NCBI RefSeq assembly: GCF_001644575.1
Contig: NZ_CP015596.1
Coordinates: 1-64,000 of the forward strand
Length of the DNA: 64,000 nt
Reading direction: 5' to 3'
From: Mycobacterium adipatum
GTDB lineage: Bacteria > Actinomycetota > Actinomycetes > Mycobacteriales > Mycobacteriaceae
Made by a program: the position numbers and the translations under genes
The notes under the pieces: generated by a model
What the model saw: only the letters and a program-made list of their open reading frames with translations
What the model was told of the DNA's origin: nothing
Database searches by the model: none
In this document: piece by piece, positions 37,303 to 45,587 of the stretch
Position numbering within the stretch: position 1 is the stretch's first letter
Layout of the letters: each line of letters starts with the position of its first letter

Positions 37303-37965
37303 CTACTGCGCGTCGCGCCCCTGCCGACTGCTGCGATACGCCCGTCGCCGCAGCGCAGTCAGCCACTGCGGAAGCAGGCTCACGCCGGGCGCCAGGTTGA
37401 TGGCCGGATCGAACGATACATCCTTTGGTGGCCATGATGTTTCGACAACCCGATCGAACTCGAGTATCGCCAGCGACTCGAAGCCGCCGGCACCCTGGGC
37501 CTGCTCGACATCGAGCACCACCCCGCCCGCTTGCAGCCGCGACCGGATGCCTTCGATGGACAGGCCCGGCAACTGGGCGGGAGCGCTCAGCCGGGCCCGT
37601 AACCAAAAGGTCTTCCCGTCATAGCCCAGCGGCATCAGCGTGGAGAACACCGCCGATGACCACGAGGCGGACGGCATCAGCGCCACCCGAGTGAGGGCCG
37701 ACACCATCAGGACATCCCACGGACGTCCACCCGCTGTCTGCGATCGCCACGCCAGCCCCGCGAAGTCGGGCAGCGAACCGGGCAGACCCACCCCTTTGGA
37801 GAACCTGCCGACCACCTGGCCGTCGGTCAGCGGCAACCCGCGTCCAGGGTCGGCGGTGCGGAGGACGGTTCCAGAACACAGCACCCCCTCGGGGTGAAAC
37901 AGCCGAGCATGACGCACCGCTGCGCCCGCCCGGAAAGGCAACCCGGCAACCTCGGAGACTCTCAT
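37303..37965 (-). CDS. Conserved protein resembling a catalase core, no heme ligand seen
   Basis: A 220-residue protein. GRFSKGVGLPGSLPDFAGLAWR recalls the catalase segment RFS-(x)-GG-(x)-DPRGFA (the quoted run is 37.7-37.8 kb), and the N-terminus HARLFHPEGVLCSGT matches the catalase strand that leads into it. It is far shorter than catalases, and the distal His and proximal Tyr cannot be placed. Related mycobacterial proteins are of uncertain function. It is the last gene of the five-gene glycosyltransferase operon and overlaps the GT2 stop region by 4 bp. Confidence 0.65.
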   Translation of the reverse strand: MRVSEVAGLPFRAGAAVRHARLFHPEGVLCSGTVLRTADPGRGLPLTDGQVVGRFSKGVGLPGSLPDFAGLAWRSQTAGGRPWDVLMVSALTRVALMPSASWSSAVFSTLMPLGYDGKTFWLRARLSAPAQLPGLSIEGIRSRLQAGGVVLDVEQAQGAGGFESLAILEFDRVVETSWPPKDVSFDPAINLAPGVSLLPQWLTALRRRAYRSSRQGRDAQ

Positions 37966-38831
37966 GAAGCCGGGATGCCCCGCGGCGCGGCCGTCCAACC
38001 ACCGGTGTGCACCCGATGCGGTGTCCCGTCGCCGTCCCGATCGATCAACCCGAGCGAGGCGAAACTCCGCAGCCAGCCTTCCATCGGCCACCATCCCCAG
38101 CGTCGATGGAACACAACGGCGTTGCGCAAGATGTCGCCGAGGTGCTCGACCGGTGGATCGGACACCGGGTGGTACTGGTGGAACGCGTCGGCACCACCGA
38201 TCCATCGCATCGAGACACCCCGCGTTGCAGCACACTGCGCGAAATCGGTGTCCTCTCCCCCGTAGCCGCGGTACTCCTCGCAGAAGCCGCCGATGCGCTG
38301 CCAAGTGGATGGCCTGACCGCGAACGACAATGACCAGAACAAGCGGTAGTCGGCTCCGACGATGATCTGATGGCCGACCGGCGCCGGGCGCGCGGGATGT
38401 GGCCGCACCAACTCGTGCAGTCGATCCACCGGGTAACCCTGCTCTCCCGGCGGGGGTAGGTAGGTCACCGGCCCACACAGCAGCGCATCGGCATGCGGTG
38501 ACTGGGATGCCGCCGAGTGGTAGCGGTTGACCAAATCGCACCCTGGTATGCAGTCCACGTCGAGGAAGATGAGCAGTTCCGCCCCGGCTTCGATTGCCGC
38601 GGCGGCACCGGCGTTGCGCGCGCGGGCGAGCGGCAACGCGTCCTGGGCTGTCGCGCAGTCCACCACGATCGCGGGTGGGCCACCGTCATCGAGGTCGTCC
38701 CTGACCGCTGGGTCGTCCATGGCGACGATAACGTGCATATCGGTCGGCCGACCGCCGCGGGTCAGGCCTGTTCGTTGATTGCGCAGATGCGCTGACCGGC
38801 GGTGTGTCAGGGTGATCACCGCGGTTCTCAT
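37962..38831 (-). CDS. Glycosyltransferase family 2-like protein
   Basis: A 289-residue GT-A fold protein. MRTAVITLTHRRSAHL opens the nucleotide-sugar domain, LLIFLDVDCIPG carries a DxD-type metal motif, and GGFCEEYRGYGGEDTDFAQ matches the acceptor-site ED motif of GT2/GT27-like enzymes. It is cytoplasmic with no membrane segment. It overlaps both neighbours by 4 bp. Donor and acceptor are unknown. Confidence 0.85.
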   Translation of the reverse strand: MRTAVITLTHRRSAHLRNQRTGLTRGGRPTDMHVIVAMDDPAVRDDLDDGGPPAIVVDCATAQDALPLARARNAGAAAAIEAGAELLIFLDVDCIPGCDLVNRYHSAASQSPHADALLCGPVTYLPPPGEQGYPVDRLHELVRPHPARPAPVGHQIIVGADYRLFWSLSFAVRPSTWQRIGGFCEEYRGYGGEDTDFAQCAATRGVSMRWIGGADAFHQYHPVSDPPVEHLGDILRNAVVFHRRWGWWPMEGWLRSFASLGLIDRDGDGTPHRVHTGGWTAAPRGIPAS

Positions 38832-39829
38832 GGCGCCGCCCTGCCCCGGCAGCGGCGCGCCGTCTCCTCGATCGCCGCGGCGGCCCGGGCCGCGGCCCCT
38901 TCGACCTCCCACAGTTTCCACTGTTGGCAATCAATGCCTTTCGCTCGCTTCAGCAGCGCGGGCCAGGCGCGAGCAGGTGGCCAGCACGGTGTCACGACGG
39001 CGAGTCGGTGGTGGTGCAGCACCTGCGCCGTCACACGCTGCTCGTCGAAGGGGCGGTTCTGTGGTATCACGACCGCCGGGCGCTGCGCCGCGGCGACATC
39101 GGCGATCGCGTTCTGGCCGGCATGGGTGACCACCACGTCCGCCGCACTGATCTGCGGCCAGGGATCTGCCGTCCAGTCACCTCGCGTTGCACCCAGCGAT
39201 GTCCACGTCACCTCGCCCGTCGCGGGGCCATTGCACTCCCCACTCCCCACCCCCATTCCGTCAGCCCCGGCGAGCACGACCACCCGTGTCCCGTCCTGGC
39301 TTCCGACGGCACGGGGCCTGCCGTCGAAACGGCTGATACCCCCCACGAATGCGGTCTTGCTCTCGTGGGGCCGCAGCCAGGGCGGTACGCGCAGCGCACG
39401 CGGCCAGGCGGCGATGATCTGGTCGGCCATCCTGTGCACCAGCCGATGCGGGTGGTCGATTCGGTTGCCCGGCAACGCCGTCACCACGACCGGTATCCCG
39501 AGCAGCCGCACGAGCACCGCGACCTCGACGGACACATCGACGACGAAGACTTCCGGCCGCGCCTGCCGCACCCACTCCACCAGGGCTCCCATGCGTGCGC
39601 CGTATCCATCATCGAGATGTGGCGCCCAGTGCAGCGCCCCGTTGGCTGTCGGCCGGCGCACCTCGTCGGCGTCGTCATCACGCGGAAGCTCGACAACGGC
39701 CGTGAACGGGTTCGACGCCGGCACCGGACGGCTGGTCAGCACGGTGACCGGTCGGTTGAGGTGTTGGCAGATGCTCATCGCCCGCGCAAGGTGGCCGAAG
39801 CCGTGATGGTGCACGTAGTAGCCGATCAT
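38828..39829 (-). CDS. Glycosyltransferase, GT28/MurG-like
   Basis: A 333-residue GT-B protein. GYYVHHHGFGHLARAMSI is the Gly/His-rich N-terminal loop of GT1/GT28 enzymes. ISAADVVVTHAGQNAIADVA and RPAVVIPQNRPFDEQ form the donor-binding site typical of MurG-like proteins. A 4-bp overlap joins it to the GT2 gene. The product could modify a wall lipid or a small glycan. Confidence 0.82.
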   Translation of the reverse strand: MIGYYVHHHGFGHLARAMSICQHLNRPVTVLTSRPVPASNPFTAVVELPRDDDADEVRRPTANGALHWAPHLDDGYGARMGALVEWVRQARPEVFVVDVSVEVAVLVRLLGIPVVVTALPGNRIDHPHRLVHRMADQIIAAWPRALRVPPWLRPHESKTAFVGGISRFDGRPRAVGSQDGTRVVVLAGADGMGVGSGECNGPATGEVTWTSLGATRGDWTADPWPQISAADVVVTHAGQNAIADVAAAQRPAVVIPQNRPFDEQRVTAQVLHHHRLAVVTPCWPPARAWPALLKRAKGIDCQQWKLWEVEGAAARAAAAIEETARRCRGRAAP

Positions 39830-40916
39830 CGTTTCTGTCCCTCGGGTCGCGGATAATCTGCCGGTACAGGCTCAGGTAGGAGCGCAACATCGCTTCAGCC
39901 GAACAACGGTCCTTGGCGTGTTGCCGAACAGCGAGCCGCGACAGACCCACGACCTCGGGTATCGCCGCGGCCATGGCGTCGATATCGCCGGGCGCCACCA
40001 GCCGTCCGGCCTGTGGGTCCAGCAGTTCCGGGATGCCGCCGCGGTCGAAGGCCACCACCGGTGTGCCACAGGACATCGCCTCCGCGACCACCAGGCCGAA
40101 GGGCTCATCCCACATCGGGGTGACCAGCGCGGCGGCCGACGCACCCACCAGGTGCGACAGTTCGTTGTGAGTGAGATGCCCTGCGTAGCACACGCGTTCA
40201 CTGAGCAGCGGTTCGACGTGCGTGGTGAAGTAGGTGGGGTCCGATATCGGTCCGGCCACCACCAACGGCAGACCGGCACGGTTCGCCGCAGCAATCGCCA
40301 GGTGCGTCCCCTTCTCCGGCGTGATCCGCCCAAACCAGACCAGACCGTCCCCACCCGGCCCCAACGGCCAACGCGTGGTGTCGATTCCGTTCGGCACGAC
40401 CTCGATACTCCGACTCACATGCGCCCAGGATTGTGCGGTGTACCGGCTGACAGCGGCCAGTCGGGTGCCGGTACCCGACGTCGCCGTCAACCCGGATTCC
40501 AACCAGGGTGTCGGCGGGGTGTGCACGGTGGTGAGCATGGGCACCTCAAGCAGCGGTGACATGGCGACCGGCAGGTGGTGCAGGCTGTGGTTGTGCACGA
40601 TGTCGAAATCGTGGGCGCCCCGCTGGGCCATTTCCAGCATCACGCTCAGGTACGCGTGGTGGTCGGCCATGAAGGACCGCGCAGGCATCGAGATATCACT
40701 GCTGGCCCCTTCGGAGAGCGTGAGGTGACGGACGGCGAGCGCGGTGCAGCCCGGCGCAGCATCGGATCCCGCGCCCGCGAACAGGGAGACGGCATGGCCC
40801 TGGCCGGCCAATGCGCGGGCCAGATGCCACACATGCGATTCCAGTCCGCCGGCGAACGGTTGACGGATGGGAAAGCGGTTGGAGGCGATGACCGCGATCC
40901 GCAGGCTGTCAGTCAT
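39678..40916 (-). CDS. Glycosyltransferase family 4 protein, C-terminus probably frameshifted
   Basis: A 412-residue reading with a normal GT4 fold: PFAGGLESHVWHLARAL (acceptor loop), VPNGIDTTRWP, FGRITPEKGTHLAI and the donor motif EPFGLVVAEAMSCGTPVVAF (E-x7-E). After LSLYRQIIRDPRDRN (about residue 361) the remaining residues are Arg/Pro-rich and lie over the start of the next gene out of frame for 152 bp. All other joints in this operon are 4-bp overlaps, and an ATGA stop is present at 39826-39829 in another frame. A one-base slip near the end is the simplest explanation. Confidence 0.85.
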   Translation of the reverse strand: MTDSLRIAVIASNRFPIRQPFAGGLESHVWHLARALAGQGHAVSLFAGAGSDAAPGCTALAVRHLTLSEGASSDISMPARSFMADHHAYLSVMLEMAQRGAHDFDIVHNHSLHHLPVAMSPLLEVPMLTTVHTPPTPWLESGLTATSGTGTRLAAVSRYTAQSWAHVSRSIEVVPNGIDTTRWPLGPGGDGLVWFGRITPEKGTHLAIAAANRAGLPLVVAGPISDPTYFTTHVEPLLSERVCYAGHLTHNELSHLVGASAAALVTPMWDEPFGLVVAEAMSCGTPVVAFDRGGIPELLDPQAGRLVAPGDIDAMAAAIPEVVGLSRLAVRQHAKDRCSAEAMLRSYLSLYRQIIRDPRDRNDDRLLRAPSRLRPPCAGDEHLPTPQPTGHRADQPSGAGVEPVHGRCRASA

Positions 40917-41977
40917 GCCACCGCCTCGCGATACAGCTCGGCATGCGCCCGGGACAGGGCGACCCGCTCATTTCGACGTTGCGCCCAGCTCGCCCGCGGC
41001 GCCGAAATGCCCGCACTCCAGCGCCGATGCGCTGTGGTCACGGCCCGCTGCAAGGTCTCGGGCTCGAATCTGCTCTCGTTGAGTTCGAAAAGTTCACACG
41101 GTCGTTGTTCACCGTAGAACCCGCAGTTCGGCGCAATGACCTCGGTGCCGAGGTCATGACAGGCCTCCAACCAGCCCGAATGCGATCCGAAGCGGTAGGG
41201 CAGTACCGAAACCGCCAGCGAGTCGAGGTAGTCCCACAGCTGGGCGTCGGTGAAGTACGGGTGCACGCGAACCCTGACACGGTCACGATGGCCGTATGCC
41301 AGCAGGGCGCGGCCCACATCCGGTGCGAACCAATGGTTGTCCGGATCGAAAATCTCGTCGTGCACATCGATCTGCAGCACTGCGCCAGGCAGCGCGCTGA
41401 CCGTCTCGGCCAGCGTGTCCAGGATGGCCAGCGGATCCATGTTGGCCCGCAGGCTCTTGACGTGCACGCCCACCACGAAGTCCTGCTGGCGAGCTCGTGC
41501 ACGTTTGATCCGTTCACTGCTCAGGACATGAGGATGGGGAAGCACCTGGGCTTCGCGACCCCACCGCTGCTGGACCGCATGGGCGGCACCCGGGGTGAGG
41601 GTGATGAGGGTATGCGCAGCGGACGTCAGGAGATCAAGTTGGTCCTCATGGACCCCGGGATCGGGGTGATGGGGGTTGCGCAGATCATGCACGGTGTAGA
41701 CCAAGGGCTTGCGGTGCCGACGCAACTCATCGATGAGCTCCACAAGATCCTTGGTGGTGACGGCGTCGAATCCGAAGTGGACGTGGAAGACGTCGAACTC
41801 GTCGTGGTGTTCGGCGATCCATCCGGGTTCGAGCATCAGCGGAGGCCACCAACCGCCGGGAACTTTCCTGTTGTCCGCCGGTATCGGATCGGCCAGGCGC
41901 ACAACCGGTTCGATGCCATTGGGGTGTGATAGATGCCGGACGTACACGTGCGACGCCGGAACTGAGGCAACTCGCAA
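40913..41977 (-). CDS. Glycosyltransferase family 4-like protein
   Basis: A 354-residue protein and the first gene of the operon. FDVFHVHFGFDAVT and PLVYTVHDLRNPHHPDP are typical of the N-terminal half of GT4 enzymes. LLTSAAHTLITLTPGAA and LAVSVLPYRFGSHSGWLEACHDLGTEV form the C-terminal donor site, with the usual EPFG glutamate replaced by a Gly-Ser-His segment. It overlaps the next gene by 4 bp. Substrate unknown. Confidence 0.78.
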   Translation of the reverse strand: MRVASVPASHVYVRHLSHPNGIEPVVRLADPIPADNRKVPGGWWPPLMLEPGWIAEHHDEFDVFHVHFGFDAVTTKDLVELIDELRRHRKPLVYTVHDLRNPHHPDPGVHEDQLDLLTSAAHTLITLTPGAAHAVQQRWGREAQVLPHPHVLSSERIKRARARQQDFVVGVHVKSLRANMDPLAILDTLAETVSALPGAVLQIDVHDEIFDPDNHWFAPDVGRALLAYGHRDRVRVRVHPYFTDAQLWDYLDSLAVSVLPYRFGSHSGWLEACHDLGTEVIAPNCGFYGEQRPCELFELNESRFEPETLQRAVTTAHRRWSAGISAPRASWAQRRNERVALSRAHAELYREAVA

Positions 41978-42188
41978 GACAGACTCCTCGATGAAATCGT
42001 CGGATTCGATGACGGAGACGACCTATGAAGGACACAGATCGCCATTCCCACCTGCTCTGGAGGATGTCGTTGTGATGGGGTACCCGAGCCGCGACGGCCC
42101 AAACGGCCAGGTTTAGCCGGTGGCAGCGCCGGCAATGCACACGTGCATGGGCGGTAAGCCCGCCGATAATCAGCGATTGGATTCTCCC
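41978..42188. promoter_or_regulatory. Divergent intergenic region
   Basis: A 211-bp gap between the glycosyltransferase operon (-) and the holin-like gene (+); it should carry both promoters. A GGGGTAC stretch near 42078 could be a -10 of the SigF kind, but no convincing -35 partner is seen. Confidence 0.35.
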
Positions 42189-42602
42189 ATGACAGATCTC
42201 GACGCCAACCCTGTCGAACAGCCCTCGATACCCGAACTGGTCAACCGGCTCACGACACAGACCTCTCGACTCATTCGAGACGAACTGCAGCTTGCCCAGA
42301 AGGAATTTCAGCTCGCAGCGAAGAAGACTGCGGTAGGTGGCGGTTTGTTCAGCACCGCGGGTCTGCTTGCCGGTCTGGGCCTGCTTGCCGTGGTGACCGC
42401 CGCTATCGCCGGGCTCGCGCTGGTGCTGCCCGTGTGGGCCGCCGCCGCGGTCGTGGCCGTCGCGCTCTTCGCCGCTGCCGGAATCGCAGCCGTCGTGGGC
42501 AAGCAACAGGTACAGCGCGCGCCCGATGCGGCACACGAAGTGCTCACCAGCGTCACCCAGGACGTGCAGGCAGTTCAGGAGGCCCGCCATGGCCGGGCCT
42601 GA
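42189..42602 (+). CDS. Phage holin superfamily III / DUF1469 membrane protein
   Basis: A 137-residue protein with an amphipathic N-terminal helix (LVNRLTTQTSRLIRDELQLA) followed by two strong membrane helices (GLLAGLGLLAVVTAAIAGLALV, split here at 20; and VAVALFAAAGIAAVVG). Proteins of this group are common in actinobacteria, usually beside DUF3618 genes as here, and need not be phage-derived. The ATG at 42189 is used. Expression with stress sigma factors is common for the family. Confidence 0.82.
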   Translation: MTDLDANPVEQPSIPELVNRLTTQTSRLIRDELQLAQKEFQLAAKKTAVGGGLFSTAGLLAGLGLLAVVTAAIAGLALVLPVWAAAAVVAVALFAAAGIAAVVGKQQVQRAPDAAHEVLTSVTQDVQAVQEARHGRA

Positions 42603-42846
42603 GCAACGCCCAGACGCCGACGCGCCGGACATCGCACAGCTCTCCGAGGACATCGAACACACCCGCGCCGCCGTGGGTGAGACGGTGGCAGCGCTGGCCG
42701 ACAAGCTCGACGTCAAGAAGCAGACTCAGCAGAAGGTCGCTGCTACCAGGGCGAAGATCCCCGCAGCCCCTGCCACGGTAGCCACCGTGGCGATCGTGGC
42801 GGGGCTCATTCTCTGGCGCCGCCGTCGACAAGGAGGATCATCATGA
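42589..42846 (+). CDS. DUF3618 small membrane protein
   Basis: An 85-residue protein with a conserved helix LSEDIEHTRAAVGETVAAL, a charged linker, then a single membrane helix (TVATVAIVAGLILW) and an Arg-rich end. The start lies 14 bp inside the DUF1469 gene, so the two are coupled. Function unknown. Confidence 0.8.
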   Translation: MAGPEQRPDADAPDIAQLSEDIEHTRAAVGETVAALADKLDVKKQTQQKVAATRAKIPAAPATVATVAIVAGLILWRRRRQGGSS

Positions 42847-43136
42847 CCACCCACAAGCCGACCATGACGGCCAAGATCATGTACCGCCCGTTCGGACTGG
42901 CCGGCTCACTGGCCGGTGGCCTGATCGCCGGGGCCATCTTCAAGCAGGTCTGGAAGCGTGCCTCCGATGGCGATCATCCCGACCCCCCGGGTCCGCTGGA
43001 ACGCGAGTACTCCTTCAGAGAGGTCGTGCTGGCGGCGGCGCTGCAGGGGGCGATCTTCTCGGTGGTCAAAACGGTGATCGACCGCCAAGGGGCGCGGGTC
43101 TTCGAGCGGTGGACCGGTGAATGGCCGGGGAGCTGA
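42843..43136 (+). CDS. DUF4235 membrane protein
   Basis: A 97-residue protein with MYRPFGLAGSLAGGLIAGAI and LAAALQGAIFSVVKTVIDR as two helices flanking a charged, proline-containing loop, the standard DUF4235 pattern. It overlaps the DUF3618 stop by 4 bp. Function unknown. Confidence 0.82.
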   Translation: MTTHKPTMTAKIMYRPFGLAGSLAGGLIAGAIFKQVWKRASDGDHPDPPGPLEREYSFREVVLAAALQGAIFSVVKTVIDRQGARVFERWTGEWPGS

Positions 43137-43138
43137 TG

Positions 43139-44482
43139 ATGACGGACCAACCTCGACTCACCGGCCCCGCGGCGGCATCTGCACTGCTCGATCTCGGGGG
43201 AGCCTCGATCGCCGCCGGAGTCATCGCCCGCAGACGCCCCGTCGTCGGAATGCTCGAACGTCTCCAAGCAGACCGGCGTGCGGTTTCACGCATCCGCAGT
43301 CTGCGCCGTCAATTCGGCTCTGGCCCAGTCGAACTGGCCATCCCCGGCAGGCGCATCGTCGTCATCCTCGACCCGGAACACGTGGGCTCCGTGCTCGAAT
43401 CGACGCCAGACCCGTTCCACCCGGCCAGCTGGGAGAAACGCCGAGCACTGGAAAAATTTCAGCCGCACGCCGTGTTGATCTCCGACGGCGAGACTCGCAG
43501 CAAACGCCGTACGCTGAATGAGGCGGCACTCGACACCGATGCGGACACTCATCACCTTGCAGACGCCTTTCTGACTATTATCGCCGAGGAGTCCGACATT
43601 CTCGCCAAGGCGGCGATCAGCGCGGGCAGCCTCGACTCGGCGATGCTCACCCGCACATGGTGGCGGTCGGTCCGCCGGATGGTATTGGGTGACAAAGCCC
43701 GTGACGACGATGCCGTCACCGATGACCTATGGCGGCTGCGCAAAGCCGCCAACTGGTCTTTCCTGGGCTTGCCGCACACCCGCCTTCGGGAGCGCTTCTT
43801 CGAACGGCTCTACCACTACGCCGAGATCGGCGACTCCCGCAGCCTAATCGGGTCGCTGGCACGCATTCCCGCGACCGGGGCGCTGGATCCCATCGGGCAG
43901 GTACCGCATTGGCTCTTCGCCTTCGATGCCGCCGGGATGGCGATGGCGCGCGCTGCCGCCCTGCTCAGCACCCACCCCCATATTCTCGACCGGTGTGAGA
44001 CCGAGGCCGCCGAGGAGGCGCGGCTGCGGCCGGTCCTGCGCGCAACGATGCTGGAATCGGTCCGGCTGTGGCCGACCACGCCCGCCATACTGCGCGAGCT
44101 GACCACCGACCATTCGTTCGCGCCCGGCGGTGCTCGGTTCCGAGCCGGCTCGTCGGTCCTGGTGGTTGCCCCCGCTTTCCACCGGGACCCGGACCTGCCG
44201 TTCGCCGATACTTTCGAGCCAGACATCTGGTTGGACGGACGCGCACGTTCACTCCCACAGCTGGTGCCGTTCAGCTCCGGCCCCGCCGAATGCCCCGGCC
44301 GTAATCTCGTCTTGTTGACCACGAGTACAGCTCTGGCTCAGTTGTTCTCGGCCCTCGATCTGCAGCTCGACTCCTCGCCCGCATTGGACCCGCAAGCTCC
44401 ACTGCCGCTCACGCTCAACCAGTTCGGTGTGCGGTTCACTGCTCGGCCGGTGGCACAACCAGCAACGAGTCCCTTGCCATGA
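43139..44482 (+). CDS. Cytochrome P450, atypical I-helix
   Basis: About 447 residues. The heme loop FSSGPAECPGRNL holds the Cys ligand (about residue 385), and the K-helix ExxR is ESVRLWP. In the I-helix the usual A-G-x-(D/E)-T is replaced by FAFDAAGMAMARAAA, with no acid-threonine pair, which would alter O2 activation. The ATG at 43139 is favoured for GGGGAG six bases upstream; starts at 43121 or 43136 also fit. It is coupled to the DUF4235 gene before it and overlaps the M42 gene after it by 4 bp. Confidence 0.88.
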   Translation: MTDQPRLTGPAAASALLDLGGASIAAGVIARRRPVVGMLERLQADRRAVSRIRSLRRQFGSGPVELAIPGRRIVVILDPEHVGSVLESTPDPFHPASWEKRRALEKFQPHAVLISDGETRSKRRTLNEAALDTDADTHHLADAFLTIIAEESDILAKAAISAGSLDSAMLTRTWWRSVRRMVLGDKARDDDAVTDDLWRLRKAANWSFLGLPHTRLRERFFERLYHYAEIGDSRSLIGSLARIPATGALDPIGQVPHWLFAFDAAGMAMARAAALLSTHPHILDRCETEAAEEARLRPVLRATMLESVRLWPTTPAILRELTTDHSFAPGGARFRAGSSVLVVAPAFHRDPDLPFADTFEPDIWLDGRARSLPQLVPFSSGPAECPGRNLVLLTTSTALAQLFSALDLQLDSSPALDPQAPLPLTLNQFGVRFTARPVAQPATSPLP

Positions 44483-45552
44483 GTCCCGACGCCGTGCTGC
44501 AGGAACTCGTGAGCACCTACGGGCCGTGCGGTCACGAGGACGCCATCCGTGACATCTGCCTACGCGAGCTCTCCGCCCTCACTGATGAAGTCTGGGTCGA
44601 TGCGGCCGGAAACGCGATAGCGCTGCTGCGGGGAGACCCCGGTGACACTCACGCTCCCCCGGTGCGCGTCATGGCCCACATGGACGAGCTGTCGATGGTC
44701 GTCAAACGGGTCGAGCCGGACGGAACGCTGCGGCTTTCGCCACTGGGGACCATGTACCCCGGGAATTTCGGTCTGGGTCCCGTCGCGATCCTGGGGCGGC
44801 ACGAGACGCTGACGGGTGTGCTGACCCTTGGCTCGGAGCACACCACCAAAGAGAGCCAGCGCATCTGGGAGACCAAACCCGATCAGGGCGACAAGGCGCT
44901 GGACTGGTTACATGTCTACGTTTTCACCGGGCGCACCTGCGCGCAGTTGGAACGGGCCGGGGTCACGGCCGGCACCCGGGTAGCCGTCCATCGCAGCAAG
45001 CGCGACCTGATCCGCTTCGGCGACTACATCGGCAGCTACTTTCTCGACGATCGGGCAGCGATCGCCGTGCTGCTCGCGACCGCCCAGCGGCTGCAAGACA
45101 GTCCAGAGTCCTACCGTGGCGACATCTACCTGGTGTTCACCACGGCCGAGGAGGTCGGCGCCAACGGTGGAGTTTACGCCGCCCGAACCCTCCCGGACGG
45201 GATCACCGTTGCCGTGGAGGTCGGTCCCACCGAACAGGAGTACGGCACCTCGGTTCACGGCGGGCCGATCGTGGCCTACAGCGATGCCCTCACGGTGTAT
45301 GACAAGACGGTTGCCGACGGTTTGATGGACGCCGCGAAACGACAAGGTCTCGCCCCACAGCCCGCGGTGCTGGGCGCCTTCGAGTCCGATGCCTCGCACG
45401 CAAAGGCGATTGGTACCTGTCCCCGTGCCGGTCTGCTGTGCATTCCCACGCTGAGCACGCACGGCTACGAGGTCATCGCCGCAGGTGCCATCTCCGATGC
45501 CACCGATGTGTTGGTGTCCTTCCTGCTCAGCCCGGGTTCCTCAGCGACCTAG
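44479..45552 (+). CDS. M42-family metallopeptidase
   Basis: A 357-residue di-metal aminopeptidase-like protein. GPCGHEDAIRDI at the start, VMAHMDELSMVV (metal His and Asp), YFLDDRAAIAVLLA (bridging Asp), FTTAEEVGANGG (catalytic Glu-Glu) and a late metal region around IPTLSTHGYEV are in the expected order. It is cytosolic. Overlap with the P450 by 4 bp indicates one operon. Peptide substrate unknown. Confidence 0.88.
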   Translation: MSPDAVLQELVSTYGPCGHEDAIRDICLRELSALTDEVWVDAAGNAIALLRGDPGDTHAPPVRVMAHMDELSMVVKRVEPDGTLRLSPLGTMYPGNFGLGPVAILGRHETLTGVLTLGSEHTTKESQRIWETKPDQGDKALDWLHVYVFTGRTCAQLERAGVTAGTRVAVHRSKRDLIRFGDYIGSYFLDDRAAIAVLLATAQRLQDSPESYRGDIYLVFTTAEEVGANGGVYAARTLPDGITVAVEVGPTEQEYGTSVHGGPIVAYSDALTVYDKTVADGLMDAAKRQGLAPQPAVLGAFESDASHAKAIGTCPRAGLLCIPTLSTHGYEVIAAGAISDATDVLVSFLLSPGSSAT

Positions 45553-45587
45553 GGTTGAGACCAACCCGCAGTGGGTACCGAGTCGGA

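Noticed and set aside
42189..42602. Prophage, suggested by the holin-like gene
   Set aside because: No other phage genes are nearby. DUF1469 with DUF3618 and DUF4235 is a common chromosomal group in actinobacteria.
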